This document shows, in pieces, positions 1 through 8,677 of a stretch of DNA of 64,000 bases. Below the pieces are notes generated by a model. It was not told where the DNA came from and did not search any database. It saw only the letters and a list, made by a program, of their open reading frames with translations. Made by a program: the position numbers and the translations under genes. Source of the stretch: Streptomyces sp. Ru62 (lineage in GTDB: Bacteria > Actinomycetota > Actinomycetes > Streptomycetales > Streptomycetaceae). How positions within the stretch are numbered: position 1 is the stretch's first letter; the number at the start of each line of letters is the position of its first letter. Where the stretch lies: the NCBI RefSeq assembly GCF_002920615.1, contig NZ_PQSU01000039.1, positions 19,210 through 83,209 of the forward strand, read 5' to 3'.

Positions 1-1
1 C

Positions 2-196
2 ACCGGTCAGTGCAACGTCAAGCGGTACAACCGCCAGCTGCGCGACATGATCATCGCCGGGCGGGCCAAGCCCAGTTTCGTGGTCTCCCACGAGCTGCCG
101 CTGGACCAGGCGCCGCAGGCGTACGAGAAGTTCGACAAGCGGATCGAGGGCTACACCAAGGTGGTCCTGCACCCCGGTCACGCTCTGGCCGCATGA
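2..196 (+). CDS. Zinc-dependent alcohol/formaldehyde dehydrogenase, C-terminal fragment
   Basis: The gene is cut by the left edge of the window; only the last 64 codons are present, read from base 2 to a TGA at 194-196. The segment has the typical end of a zinc-binding medium-chain dehydrogenase: a helix with NRQLRDMIIAGRAKPS, then the LDQAPQAYEKFDKRIEGYTKVVLHPG tail found in glutathione-independent formaldehyde dehydrogenases and related enzymes. Family members oxidise an alcohol or aldehyde adduct with NAD(P). The substrate cannot be deduced from this fragment, which lacks the zinc ligands and the Rossmann glycine motif. Confidence 0.75.
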   Translation, partial: TGQCNVKRYNRQLRDMIIAGRAKPSFVVSHELPLDQAPQAYEKFDKRIEGYTKVVLHPGHALAA

Positions 197-355
197 GGCA
201 CGCGGCCCGGCCCGCCGCGTGAGGCACGGGTCCAGGCGTCACGAACGCCTGGACCCCTTCTCGTTCGGCTTCCCGTTCACCGCCCTCCGGGCGCTGTGAC
301 CGTCATGGGACACAGCTGACGGCGATCACACACGTTCGTCGGTTAATGTCAACGG

Positions 356-1123
356 ATGCTCGATGCCAACCGCTCTGGCACCGCCACGGCCTCTCCCCGG
401 GCCGCCGCCCAGGAGCTCGTCGCCCCCGCTCTTCCCCTGCGCCCACCGGGATCGGCCGCTCGCTGCACCCGCGTGCTGCTGTCCCCGTACACACGGCTGT
501 CGCTGTTGGTCGCCCTGCTGGTGGGTGCCGGCGCGTGCGTGCTGCTCTTCGAGCCGCAGCGGCTGCTGACGCACGGCTGGCCGCCGCAGCTCGGCGGGGC
601 CGCGGCGGCCGTCGTGTTCGCCGCGGCGTACGGGCTGTGCACCGTGGCGTTCGTGCCGCGCCCCTTGCTGAACCTGGCCGCGGGCGCGCTGTTCGGCTCG
701 CAGGTGGGGCTGGCGACGGCGCTGACGGGCACGGTGCTCGGGGCCGGGGTGGCCTTCGGACTGGGCCGGCTGCTCGGGCAGGACGCGTTGCGCCCGCTGC
801 TGCGGGGACGCTGGCTGCGGGCGGCCGACGGACAGCTCAGCCGGCACGGGTTCCGGTCCATGCTGGCCCTGCGGCTCTTCCCGGGAGTGCCGTTCTGGGC
901 GGCGAACTACTGCGCCGCCGTCTCCCGCATGGGCTGGCTGCCCTTCCTGCTGGCCACCGGTCTCGGCTCGATCCCGAACACCGCCGCCTACGCCGTCGCC
1001 GGCGCCCGCGCCTCCGCGCCGACCTCTCCCGCCTTCCTGATCGCGATGGCCTGCATCGCCGTACCCGCACTGGCGGGCACGGTGGTGGCCTGGCGCAAGC
1101 GCCACCACCTGCGCGACCGCTGA
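356..1123 (+). CDS. TVP38/TMEM64 (DedA-like) family membrane protein
   Basis: This is a 255-residue polytopic membrane protein. After a cytosolic N-terminus of about 45 residues come a hydrophobic helix (about 47-65), a second near 78-100, the family core with PRPLLNLAAGALFG at about 100-115, and the conserved RLFPGVPFWAANYCAA segment near 180 followed by the final helices. The core matches the VTT/SNARE-associated domain of TVP38/TMEM64 proteins, relatives of DedA, some of which scramble or flip lipids. A TAATGT hexamer lies 6 nt before the ATG with no good Shine-Dalgarno, so the message may be nearly leaderless. The substrate is unknown. Confidence 0.8.
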   Translation: MLDANRSGTATASPRAAAQELVAPALPLRPPGSAARCTRVLLSPYTRLSLLVALLVGAGACVLLFEPQRLLTHGWPPQLGGAAAAVVFAAAYGLCTVAFVPRPLLNLAAGALFGSQVGLATALTGTVLGAGVAFGLGRLLGQDALRPLLRGRWLRAADGQLSRHGFRSMLALRLFPGVPFWAANYCAAVSRMGWLPFLLATGLGSIPNTAAYAVAGARASAPTSPAFLIAMACIAVPALAGTVVAWRKRHHLRDR

Positions 1124-1430
1124 ACGGCGGCACCCGTCCACCGGGAAGCGCCTTCCGCGTGGTCCGGCACCGTCACCGTGCCCGGCACGCCCACCGCGCC
1201 ACTCCCGCCCCGATGTGAGCGGGCCACGGCGGGCGCAGGCCGCGCGCATGGCGCCGGGCACCCCGGTGGCGGCCCTGGATGACCACCGGCGGCCCCTGCG
1301 ACACCGCGAGGACGTCCGCCCGAACGACGAGGGCAGGAAGCCGACGTCCGGGCGGAGTGCGCCCCGGGGGGCGACGTGGCGCGGTTCGGCGCTGGCCTGT
1401 CCCTGTCCGGCCCCCGGCGGGAGCCCGGGC
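1124..1430. other. Intergenic stretch without a gene
   Basis: This 307-base stretch separates the TVP38-like gene from the convergent thiolase gene. I see no credible coding region. A weak inverted repeat (TCCGCCCG at 1315-1322 and CGGGCGGA at 1349-1356) could take part in termination but has a long loop and no T-run. Confidence 0.5.
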
Positions 1431-2600
1431 TCAGACGCCTTCCAGGATCATCGCGTTGGCGAGTCCGCCCGCCTCGCACATGGTCTGCAGGGCGTAGCGG
1501 GCGCCGCGTTCGCGCATCGCGTGGACCAGGGTCGTGGTCAGTCGGGTGCCGCTGGCGCCGAGGGGGTGCCCGAGGGCGATGGCGCCGCCGTGCACGTTGA
1601 CCTTGGCGAGGTCGGCGCCGGTCTCCTGCTGCCAGGCGAGCACCACGCTGGAGAAGGCCTCGTTGACCTCGAACAGGTCGATGTCGTCCAGCTTCAGCCC
1701 GGCCCGGCGCAGCACCTTCTCGGTGGCCGGGACGACCCCGGTGAGCATGAGCAGCGGGTCGGAGCCGGTCACGGCGAAGCTGTGGAGGCGGGCGAGCGGG
1801 CGCAGGCCGAGCCGGGCCGCGGTGTCGCTGGAGGTGATCAGCACGGCCGAGGCACCGTCGTTGATGGGGCTGGCGTTGCCCGCGGTGACGTTCCACTCGA
1901 TCTGCGGGAAGCGCTCGGCGAAGCCGGGGTCGTAGTACGCGGGCTTGAGTCCGGCGAGGATCTCCGGGGTGCTGTCCGGGCGGACGCACTCGTCGCGGGC
2001 GACGCCGTCGAGCGGGGCGACCTCGGCGTCGAACAGCCCGGCCCGCCACGCGGCGGCGGCCTTGTGGTGCGAGGAGACGGCGAACTCGTCCATCCGCGCG
2101 CGTGTGAGGGACCACTTGGCGGCGATGAGTTCGGCGCTGATCCCCTGCGGGACCAGGCCGTCCGGGTAGCGCTCGGCGACACCGGGCCCGAACGGGTCCT
2201 TGCCCTCGGGCACGTTGGACCACATCGGCACCCGGCTCATCGACTCCACGCCGCAGGCGACGACGAGGTCGTACGCGCCCGAGATCACGCCCTGTGCGGC
2301 GAAGTGGACGGCCTGCTGGGAGGAGCCGCACTGGCGGTCCACGGTGGTCGCCGGGACGGACTCGGGGAGGCCGGCGGCGAGCGCGGCGTACCGGGTGGTG
2401 TTCATGGCCTGCTCGCCGACCTGGTCGACGGTGCCGCCGATCACGTCGTCGATCAGCGCCGGGTCGACGCCGGAGCGCTCGACCAGGGTGCGCAGGGTGT
2501 GGGCGAGGAGTTGCACGGGGTGGACGTGGGCGAGGGAGCCGTTCGGCTTGCCCTTGCCGACGGGGGTGCGTACGGCTTCGACGATGACCGCGTCTCGCAT
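1431..2600 (-). CDS. Acetyl-CoA acetyltransferase / 3-ketoacyl-CoA thiolase
   Basis: This 389-residue thiolase is of normal length. It starts MRDAVIVEAVRTPVGKGKP. The acyl-accepting cysteine is in DRQCGSSQQA (Cys91); the other two catalytic residues are His345 in GHPLGASGTR and Cys375 in TMCEAGG. Thiolases cleave 3-ketoacyl-CoA with CoA, or run in reverse to condense two acyl-CoAs, in the cytoplasm. The form resembles the steroid/fatty-acid degradation thiolases (FadA5-like) more than the PHB type, but I cannot fix the substrate. It is divergent from the HxlR regulator gene at 2707, and the short shared promoter holds repeated AACCC/GGGTT arms, so HxlR control is likely. Confidence 0.9.
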   Translation of the reverse strand: MRDAVIVEAVRTPVGKGKPNGSLAHVHPVQLLAHTLRTLVERSGVDPALIDDVIGGTVDQVGEQAMNTTRYAALAAGLPESVPATTVDRQCGSSQQAVHFAAQGVISGAYDLVVACGVESMSRVPMWSNVPEGKDPFGPGVAERYPDGLVPQGISAELIAAKWSLTRARMDEFAVSSHHKAAAAWRAGLFDAEVAPLDGVARDECVRPDSTPEILAGLKPAYYDPGFAERFPQIEWNVTAGNASPINDGASAVLITSSDTAARLGLRPLARLHSFAVTGSDPLLMLTGVVPATEKVLRRAGLKLDDIDLFEVNEAFSSVVLAWQQETGADLAKVNVHGGAIALGHPLGASGTRLTTTLVHAMRERGARYALQTMCEAGGLANAMILEGV

Positions 2601-2661
2601 GGCGCCGGCCTCCAGCTTGATCGGACGAGTTACCGGTGAGTAGGAAATCTGGATCCACCAT

Positions 2662-2688
2662 AACCCCTAGGGTTGGAAATTCAAACCC
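2662..2688. promoter_or_regulatory. Candidate HxlR operator in the divergent thiolase/hxlR promoter
   Basis: Three alternating arms, AACCC (2662-2666, CTA spacer), GGGTT (2670-2674) and AACCC (2684-2688), give two overlapping dyads. They lie 19-45 bp upstream of the hxlR ATG and cover the expected -35 region, a sensible position for autorepression and control of the thiolase gene. Binding by HxlR is inferred from position. Confidence 0.5.
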
Positions 2689-2706
2689 TCCTCTAGACTG
2701 GGCCGC

Positions 2707-3177
2707 ATGGCCGCCACGAAGGACTCGCGCCCCTGCTCCATCGCCGACGCCCTCACGGTCGTCGGCGAGAAGTACTCCCTGCTCGTCCTGCGGGAGGTGT
2801 GCCTGGGCAACGGCCGCTTCGACCAGCTCGTGCGCAACATCGGCGCCCCGCGCGACATCCTGTCCACCCGGCTGCGCCGCCTCGTGGAGGCCGGCATCCT
2901 CACCAAGCGCCTCTACAGCGAGCGCCCCCAGCGCTTCGAGTACCGGCCCACGCAGGCCGGGCTGGAACTGGAGCCCGTCCTGATGACCCTCAAGGAGTGG
3001 GGCGACCGGCATCTCCGCAAGGGCGTCGACCTGCCCATGGTCGTCGAGCACAGCTGCGGCGAGGAACTGGTGCCGGTGGTCACCTGCCAGGCCTGCGGCG
3101 ACCCCGTGCGCCACGCGGACCTGACGGCCCGTCCGCAGACCCCGGGCTGGACCGTCACCGGGCCGTCGGCCGCGTAG
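2707..3177 (+). CDS. HxlR-family winged-helix transcriptional regulator
   Basis: This is a 156-residue DNA-binding protein. The HxlR signature covers about residues 10-105: C-S-I-A-D-A-L near the N-terminus, then WGD/EK-type helix (VVGEKYSLLVLREV), FDQLVRNIGAPRDILSTRL as the recognition region, and the wing ERPQRFEYRPT. A C-terminal tail of about 50 residues carries cysteines in SCGEELVPVVTCQACG, resembling a small zinc ribbon (C-x13-C-x2-C) not present in all HxlR proteins. TAGACT sits 7 nt before the ATG with no Shine-Dalgarno, the geometry of leaderless transcripts. It probably regulates the divergent thiolase gene. Confidence 0.88.
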   Translation: MAATKDSRPCSIADALTVVGEKYSLLVLREVCLGNGRFDQLVRNIGAPRDILSTRLRRLVEAGILTKRLYSERPQRFEYRPTQAGLELEPVLMTLKEWGDRHLRKGVDLPMVVEHSCGEELVPVVTCQACGDPVRHADLTARPQTPGWTVTGPSAA

Positions 3178-3273
3178 GAGGGACCTCGCCGCCGCGCTGT
3201 CGGCGGGGCCCGCTACGCTTCCTCCGTCACATGATCACCTCTTCATCCCTCAGCGCTTGGACGCCATACCTTC

Positions 3274-4149
3274 ATGTCTTGGTTTGAATCCCTCGTCCTC
3301 GGACTCGTCCAGGGGCTGACCGAGTTCCTGCCCGTCTCCTCCAGCGCGCACCTGCGGCTGACCGCGGCGTTCTCCGGCTGGAAGGACCCGGGGGCGGCCT
3401 TCACGGCCATCACGCAGATCGGCACGGAGACCGCGGTCCTCATCTACTTCCGCAAGGACATCGGCCGGATCATCTCGTCCTGGTTCCGCTCGCTGTTCGA
3501 CAGGACGATGCGGCACAACCACGACGCGCAGATGGGCTGGCTGGTGATCGTCGGCTCCATCCCGATCGGGGTGCTGGGCGTGACGCTGAAGGACCAGATC
3601 GAGGGGCCGTTCCGCGATCTGCGGATCACCGCCACCATGCTCATCGTCATCGGCGTGATCATCGGCATCGCCGACCGGATGGCGGCCCGCGACGAGACCG
3701 GCGGCCGGCACCGGGCGCCCAAGCAGCGCAAGTCGCTGGAGAACCTCGGTGTCAAGGACGGCCTGATCTTCGGCCTCTGCCAGGCCTGCGCCCTCATCCC
3801 CGGCGTCTCCCGCTCCGGCGCGACCATCAGCGGCGGCCTGTTCATGGGCTACCGGCGCGAGGCCGCGGCCCGCTACTCCTTCCTGCTCGCCATCCCGGCC
3901 GTCCTCGCCTCCGGCGCCTTCGAGGTGAAGGACTCGCTCGGCGAGGGCCATGTGGACTGGCCGCCCACCCTGTTCGCGACGGTGATCGCGTTCGCCTCGG
4001 GATACGCGGTCATCGCGTGGTTCATGAAGTGGATCTCCAACAAGAGCTTCATGCCGTTCGTCTGGTACCGCATCGCCCTCGGTGTGGTGATCATCGCCCT
4101 GGTCGGCGCCGGCGCGTTGAGCCCGCACGCGGCGGAGTCGGCGGGCTGA
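3274..4149 (+). CDS. uppP: Undecaprenyl-diphosphatase UppP (BacA)
   Basis: This 291-residue integral membrane phosphatase recycles undecaprenyl pyrophosphate to the monophosphate lipid carrier for peptidoglycan and wall polymers; overproduction gives bacitracin resistance in other bacteria. Both family signatures are present: GLVQGLTEFLPVSSSAHL at residues 9-26 with its glutamate and serine cluster, and PGVSRSGATISGG near residues 175-187, which form the active site. Around seven to eight hydrophobic helices follow. The length is typical. It appears to be transcribed alone, with a possible TACGCT -10 element about 55 bp upstream. Confidence 0.95.
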   Translation: MSWFESLVLGLVQGLTEFLPVSSSAHLRLTAAFSGWKDPGAAFTAITQIGTETAVLIYFRKDIGRIISSWFRSLFDRTMRHNHDAQMGWLVIVGSIPIGVLGVTLKDQIEGPFRDLRITATMLIVIGVIIGIADRMAARDETGGRHRAPKQRKSLENLGVKDGLIFGLCQACALIPGVSRSGATISGGLFMGYRREAAARYSFLLAIPAVLASGAFEVKDSLGEGHVDWPPTLFATVIAFASGYAVIAWFMKWISNKSFMPFVWYRIALGVVIIALVGAGALSPHAAESAG

Positions 4150-4344
4150 CGGCCCGGGCCACCACCTCTGTTTCGGACATCTTCGCGCCCGCGGCGGCCC
4201 GCCCACGACCTGGGCAACGCCCCGCGGGCGCCGGGCTGTTCGCGGCCACGAACGGATGACCGGCCGCGGCCGGTGACCAACCCCATACGTTCTGCGTAGC
4301 CGCGCGGTAGCGCACCGTCAGCCCTTGCCCCTAGGCTGGTCGGC

Positions 4345-4524
4345 ATGTCCCCCCAATCCCCGTCCCCTGGTTCCGTGCGCTCCGCTGCCGAGGTGAACGA
4401 GCAGATCCGGGCGCTGTGGCTGCGTGCGGGCGGCACCCTTTCGGCCCAGGAGCGCGAGGAGTACGAGCTGTTGGTGATCGAGTGGGCCGAGGCGATCCGC
4501 GGTCAGGTCATCGAGGCGGCCTGA
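4345..4524 (+). CDS. Small conserved actinobacterial protein, 59 residues
   Basis: A complete 59-codon frame starts MSPQSPSPGSVRSAAEVNEQ and ends in a helix-forming acidic stretch LSAQEREEYELLVIEWAEA. The composition (few arginines, balanced acidic helices) and strong third-position GC bias are those of a real gene, not antisense noise. TAGGCT lies exactly 7 nt upstream of the ATG with no Shine-Dalgarno, a leaderless promoter arrangement. I do not recognise a named domain. The function is unknown; the predicted fold is a disordered N-terminus of about 14 residues followed by two amphipathic helices. Confidence 0.7.
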   Translation: MSPQSPSPGSVRSAAEVNEQIRALWLRAGGTLSAQEREEYELLVIEWAEAIRGQVIEAA

Positions 4525-4562
4525 CCCGGCCCGGCGCACCCCGCCGGCACCCCGGCGTCGCC

Positions 4563-5183
4563 CTAGGCCCGCAGGTGCGCCAGCACCTCGTCGGCCACCG
4601 GATACGGCCGCTCCTTCGGCAGCAGCCCATTCGCCCGCTCCAGCTCCCCCGCCCGCACCAGCCCGTGGATCTCCGTGGCCAGTGGCGTGACGTCCTCGAT
4701 GCCGACGATCCACTCGTCCGCGTACCGGGCCGCCGCCTCCCCGGCGAGGCCGAGCTGCAACGACCGGTACGGCAGCGGGTCGAGGCGCAGGTCCCGCTCC
4801 GGGTCCCACTGCACCCGGGCCGGGCAGCGCGCCATCTCCGCCTTCCAGGCGGCCCGGTCCGCGTGCAGCGCGGGCACGTAGTGGGACAGGCAGGCGTGGC
4901 GCAGGGCCCACTCGAAGCCGTCCCGGCCGATCTCGACGGCCAGGACCGTCTCCTGGTTCTCCTTGGTGCCCCAGCCGCAGCGGTACATCATCCACAGGAA
5001 CGACGGCTTGATCCACGTCATCCGGTCCCGGTTCCAGGCGGACGGAAATCGTCCGGTGCGGGCGGCGGCACGGCCGATCCCGGGGCGGTAGGCCTGGTAG
5101 ACGGTGACCGTGGTCTCCGTGTGCCGGGCGCGGACGCCGAACCTGGGGTCGGTGCCGGTGAGTTGCTCGTTCTGTTCGTTCAC
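4563..5183 (-). CDS. DUF4291 domain-containing protein
   Basis: This 206-residue soluble protein matches DUF4291 over nearly its full length. Diagnostic segments are VYQAYRPGIGRAA near residue 28, SAWNRDRMTWIKPSFLWMMYRCGW at about 48-71, and the central VLAVEIGRDGFEWALRHA. DUF4291 proteins are widespread in bacteria and fungi; no biochemical role is firmly assigned. It is convergent with the 59-residue gene and divergent from the NTF2-like gene. Confidence 0.85.
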   Translation of the reverse strand: MNEQNEQLTGTDPRFGVRARHTETTVTVYQAYRPGIGRAAARTGRFPSAWNRDRMTWIKPSFLWMMYRCGWGTKENQETVLAVEIGRDGFEWALRHACLSHYVPALHADRAAWKAEMARCPARVQWDPERDLRLDPLPYRSLQLGLAGEAAARYADEWIVGIEDVTPLATEIHGLVRAGELERANGLLPKERPYPVADEVLAHLRA

Positions 5184-5278
5184 CGTTCAAGGTTCGGCCG
5201 CGTGCCCCGTCCGGCACCACCGAATATTCACCCCGCACACCTCTTGGCTCCGCGCCCGCCGTGCCCAACACTGTGCCG

Positions 5279-5743
5279 ATGACCCAGCGTGCGGAGTTCG
5301 CGACCGTGAGGGACCGCCTGGCCGTGGACGACCTGGTCACCGCGTACGCGGTGGCGGTGGACGACGGCGACTGGACGGGGTACCGAGGGCTGTTCACGGC
5401 GGACGGACGCGCCGACTACCGCTCGGCGGGCGGCATCGAGGGCGACGCCGGCCGGGTCGCCGCCTGGCTCGCCGAGAGCCTGACCCTGTTCGCCGTGCGC
5501 CAGCACCTGATCGTCAACCGGCAGGTCCGCTTCGGCATCCTGGACCAGGACACCGGCGACACCGCCCGCGTCCGCGCCGACTACCTCAACCCCATGCGCT
5601 GCACCGGGCCCGACGGCTCGGCCACCCCGGATCTGGTGTGCGGCGGCCGCTACGACTTCGGGCTCCTGCGCACCGCCGAGGGCTGGCGCCTGAGCGAGGT
5701 CGTCGTGCACGAGAAGTGGCGCCGCGGGCCGGGCGCTCCCTGA
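5279..5743 (+). CDS. Nuclear transport factor 2-like (SnoaL-type) protein
   Basis: The product is 154 residues from the ATG at 5279; an in-frame GTG at 5261 would add six residues, and neither start has a clear Shine-Dalgarno. The pattern VRDRLAVDDLVTAYAVAVDDGDWTGYRGLFTADGRADYR is typical of the SnoaL-like/NTF2 cone fold, with RFGILDQDTGDTARVRADYLNPM forming the later beta strands. Such proteins are small cyclases, isomerases, dehydratases or non-enzymatic ligand binders, and this sequence does not tell which. Confidence 0.82.
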   Translation: MTQRAEFATVRDRLAVDDLVTAYAVAVDDGDWTGYRGLFTADGRADYRSAGGIEGDAGRVAAWLAESLTLFAVRQHLIVNRQVRFGILDQDTGDTARVRADYLNPMRCTGPDGSATPDLVCGGRYDFGLLRTAEGWRLSEVVVHEKWRRGPGAP

Positions 5744-5921
5744 CGCCGCGACGCCGCGCGCCCCTGCGCGGTGCGGGGCCGTCCCGGCATGCGGCTCCGG
5801 ACCGCGGGCGCGGCCGGCCCCGTGCCCGCGGACGCCGTACGACGCCCCGCCCTGGCCGGAAGGCGCACGGCCTCCCACTCACCGCGCACACTGGACCCAT
5901 CGCTGGGTAGGGAGGCTCCCT

Positions 5922-7496
5922 ATGAGAACGATCAACCGCTGGCTGACCTCTCCCTGGCGCCGCTCGGCCGCCGCCGCCCTCGCCGGTGCCCTGCCGGTGC
6001 TCTCATTCCCGGCTCCCGCGCTGTGGTGGTTCGCGTACATCGCGCTGGTGCCGTGGATCCTGCTGGCCCGCTCCGCGCCGACCGGGCGGCGGGCCGCGTA
6101 CGACGGCTGGTGGGGTGGCATCGGCTTCCTGACAGCCGTCCATCACTGGCTGCTGCCGAGCCTGCACGTGTTCATCTTCCTGATCGCCGCCCTGCTGGGA
6201 CTGCTCTGGGCGCCCTGGGGCCGGCTGGTGCGCCGGTTCCTGGGCGGGGTCCCGTCGGCGGGCCGGTGTGCCGCCGCACTGGTGGTGCTGCCGTCGGCCT
6301 GGCTGGCGGTGGAGCTCGTCCGGTCCTGGCAGGGGCTCGGCGGGCCGTGGGGCATGCTCGGCGCCAGCCAGTGGCAGGTGGGCCCGGCGCTGCGGCTGGC
6401 CTCGGTCGGCGGGGTCTGGCTGCTCAGCTTCCTGGTGGTGGCCGTCAACGTGGCCGTGGCGGTGCTGCTCGCCGTCCGCGCGTCGCGGGTGCCGGCCGTG
6501 GCCTCACTGGTCGCCACGGCCGCCGTGACCTCGGCCGCGTGGGCCTGGGCGCCGCGCCCGGACGTCGACGGGCGGGTGCGGATCGCCGTCGTACAGCCGG
6601 GGATCGTGGCCGGACAGGACAGCGGCGACAAGCGGTTCGACCAGGAGGAGCGGCTGACCCGGCGGCTCGCCGGGCAGGGCGCCGACCTGGTGGTGTGGGG
6701 CGAGTCCAGCGTCGGCTTCGACCTGGACGACCGCCCCGACCTGGCCCGGCGGCTCGCCGCGCTGTCCCGCGAGACCGGCGCCGATGTGCTGGTGAACGTG
6801 GACGCCCGCCGCTCCGACCGGCCCGGCATCTACAAGAGTTCGGTGCTGGTCGGCCCGGACGGCCCGACCGGCGACCGGTACGACAAGATGCGGCTGGTCC
6901 CGTTCGGCGAGTACATACCGGCCCGTTCGCTGCTCGGCTGGGCCACCTCGGTGGGCCGGGCGGCCGGCGAGGACCGGCACCGGGGCACCGAACAGACCGT
7001 GATGAACGTCGGGCACGGGCTGCGGATCGGCCCGCTGATCTGCTTCGAGACGGCGTTCCCGGACATGAGCCGGCACCTCGCCGAGGACGGTGCGGACGTC
7101 CTCCTCGGCCAGTCGTCCACCTCGTCCTTCCAGCACAGCTGGGCGCCGGAGCAGCACGCCTCGCTGGCCGCGCTGCGCGCCGCGGAGACCGGCCGCCCGA
7201 TGGTGCACGCCACCCTCACGGGGGTCTCGGCGGTGTACGGCCCGGGCGGACAGCGCCTGGGCCCGTGGCTCGGCACCGACGCGAGCGCCGCGCGCGTGTA
7301 CGAGGTACCGCTCGCGCACGGCGTCACGCCGTACGTCCGCTACGGCGACTGGCCGGTGGACGGGGCGCTGCTGGTGCTGGCGACCCTGTGCGTGACCGAG
7401 GGGGCGCGGGCGCTCAGGCTGCGCCGCAGCGGTCCTGAACCGCTCGGACCACCCGCTCGCACAGTTCATGAGTCGCCAGCGCGTCCCTGGCGCTGA
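5922..7496 (+). CDS. lnt: Apolipoprotein N-acyltransferase
   Basis: This 524-residue membrane enzyme adds the third acyl chain to the N-terminal cysteine of lipoproteins. About seven N-terminal transmembrane helices are followed by a nitrilase-fold domain from about residue 220. The catalytic triad is visible: Glu261 in VWGESSVGF, Lys322 in YDKMRLVPFGEY and Cys374 in ICFETAFPD. A Shine-Dalgarno GGGAGG precedes the ATG. The last 83 bases overlap the convergent oxidoreductase gene. Several predicted lipoproteins in this window (ModA, the peptide-binding protein, the protein at 8678) are potential substrates. Confidence 0.93.
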   Translation: MRTINRWLTSPWRRSAAAALAGALPVLSFPAPALWWFAYIALVPWILLARSAPTGRRAAYDGWWGGIGFLTAVHHWLLPSLHVFIFLIAALLGLLWAPWGRLVRRFLGGVPSAGRCAAALVVLPSAWLAVELVRSWQGLGGPWGMLGASQWQVGPALRLASVGGVWLLSFLVVAVNVAVAVLLAVRASRVPAVASLVATAAVTSAAWAWAPRPDVDGRVRIAVVQPGIVAGQDSGDKRFDQEERLTRRLAGQGADLVVWGESSVGFDLDDRPDLARRLAALSRETGADVLVNVDARRSDRPGIYKSSVLVGPDGPTGDRYDKMRLVPFGEYIPARSLLGWATSVGRAAGEDRHRGTEQTVMNVGHGLRIGPLICFETAFPDMSRHLAEDGADVLLGQSSTSSFQHSWAPEQHASLAALRAAETGRPMVHATLTGVSAVYGPGGQRLGPWLGTDASAARVYEVPLAHGVTPYVRYGDWPVDGALLVLATLCVTEGARALRLRRSGPEPLGPPARTVHESPARPWR

Positions 7497-8325
7497 GCGG
7501 CTTCCCGGCCCGCACGGCGTCGAGGAACGCGAGGGCCGCCTGCTCGATGCCGCGCTGGCGGGCCACCGGCACCCAGTCGCCGCGCCGACGCACGGTCGGC
7601 TGCCCCCTGTGGTCGATCACCTCGGCGAGGTTGACCACCTGGCGCTTGGTGTCCTGTCCGGACACCTCCAGGATCTCCTCGGTGGAGCCGCTGAGCCGGT
7701 TCATCACGCCGAGCGCGGTGAAGCCGTCGCCGCCGAGCTGGAGCACGACGTGGTGGAGCAGCCCGCCCTCGGCGCGGGCGCGCACGGTGACGTCGTCGAC
7801 CGGGCCCGGCACCAGGAACCGCAGGGTGTCGACGACATGGATGAAGTCGTCCAGGATCATCGAGCGCGGTTCCTCGGGCAGCCCGACCCGGTTCTTCTGC
7901 ATGAGGATGAGCTCGCGCGGGTGGTCCAGGCACTGGGCGTACCCGGGGGCGTACCGGCGGTTGAAGCCGACGGCCAGGGAGACGCCCCGCCGCTCGGCGA
8001 GACCGACCAGCCGCTCGGAGTCGGCGAGTTCGTAGGCGAGGGGCTTGTCCACGTACGTCGGCACGCCGGCCTCCAGCAGCCGGGTGACGATCTCGGGGTG
8101 GGCGGTGGTGGGCGCGTGCACGAAGGCCGCGTCGAGACCGGCGGCGAGCAGGGAGTCCAGGGTGGTGTGCCGCTGTTCCCGGGGCAGGTGCAGGCTGTCG
8201 CCGACCCGGTCCAGGGTGGCGGGCGTGCGGGTCTGGAGGTGCAGGTCGACCCCCGGCTGCGTGCCGAGCACTGGCAGGTACGCCTTCTGCGCGATGTCCC
8301 CGAGTCCGATGCAGCCGACCTTCAC
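7414..8325 (-). CDS. Gfo/Idh/MocA family oxidoreductase
   Basis: The product is 303 residues from a GTG at 8325, chosen because GGGGAG lies 6 nt upstream and the Rossmann fold begins at once with KVGCIGLGDIAQKAYLPVL (GxGxxA dinucleotide site). The EKP-type motif of the family appears as YVDKPLAYELADSERL near residue 95, followed by the C-terminal sheet domain with VGFNRRYAP. Family enzymes are NAD(P)-dependent sugar or inositol dehydrogenases or reductases; the substrate is not evident. The 3' end overlaps lnt antisense by 83 bases. Confidence 0.88.
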   Translation of the reverse strand: MKVGCIGLGDIAQKAYLPVLGTQPGVDLHLQTRTPATLDRVGDSLHLPREQRHTTLDSLLAAGLDAAFVHAPTTAHPEIVTRLLEAGVPTYVDKPLAYELADSERLVGLAERRGVSLAVGFNRRYAPGYAQCLDHPRELILMQKNRVGLPEEPRSMILDDFIHVVDTLRFLVPGPVDDVTVRARAEGGLLHHVVLQLGGDGFTALGVMNRLSGSTEEILEVSGQDTKRQVVNLAEVIDHRGQPTVRRRGDWVPVARQRGIEQAALAFLDAVRAGKPLSARDALATHELCERVVRAVQDRCGAA

Positions 8326-8677
8326 GTGCTCTCCCCTACGGCTTGCCCGCGTGTTTCCTGCCGGAAGCATACGGGGGGTGGCCGGCCGGCGATGCCGTCG
8401 AAGTCGCGCGGAGGAGCGCGGGCCCGGCCGGTGGCGGTGCCTCCATGACCGTGTCCGGTACGGCGACGACGGCCCGGTCGGCCGTGTGGGCGGGCGGGGA
8501 TCCCTCCAGCAGCCGTACAGCGGATGCCCCGTGTGGACGCGCACGGGCGCCTGCGGTGGCTGGACGTCAGCTCCGGTACGGCGCGTCCCCCGGCGGGGGG
8601 CATCCGCTCACCCGTACGTGCGTCGGATCGGGCTCCACGGGTGCCGAACCGGCTGCCGGCCCAGCAGAGTTGCGCGG
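8326..8677. other. Intergenic stretch between divergent genes
   Basis: About 350 bases separate the oxidoreductase and lipoprotein genes, which are transcribed away from each other. It must hold both promoters. I see no convincing gene, hairpin or operator. Confidence 0.5.

Noticed and set aside
988..3114. Long minus-strand frames (for example 988-3114) in alternate phases over the thiolase region
   Set aside because: They are Arg/Pro/Gly-rich antisense or shifted readings produced by high third-position GC; the thiolase and HxlR frames explain the same DNA with real family motifs.
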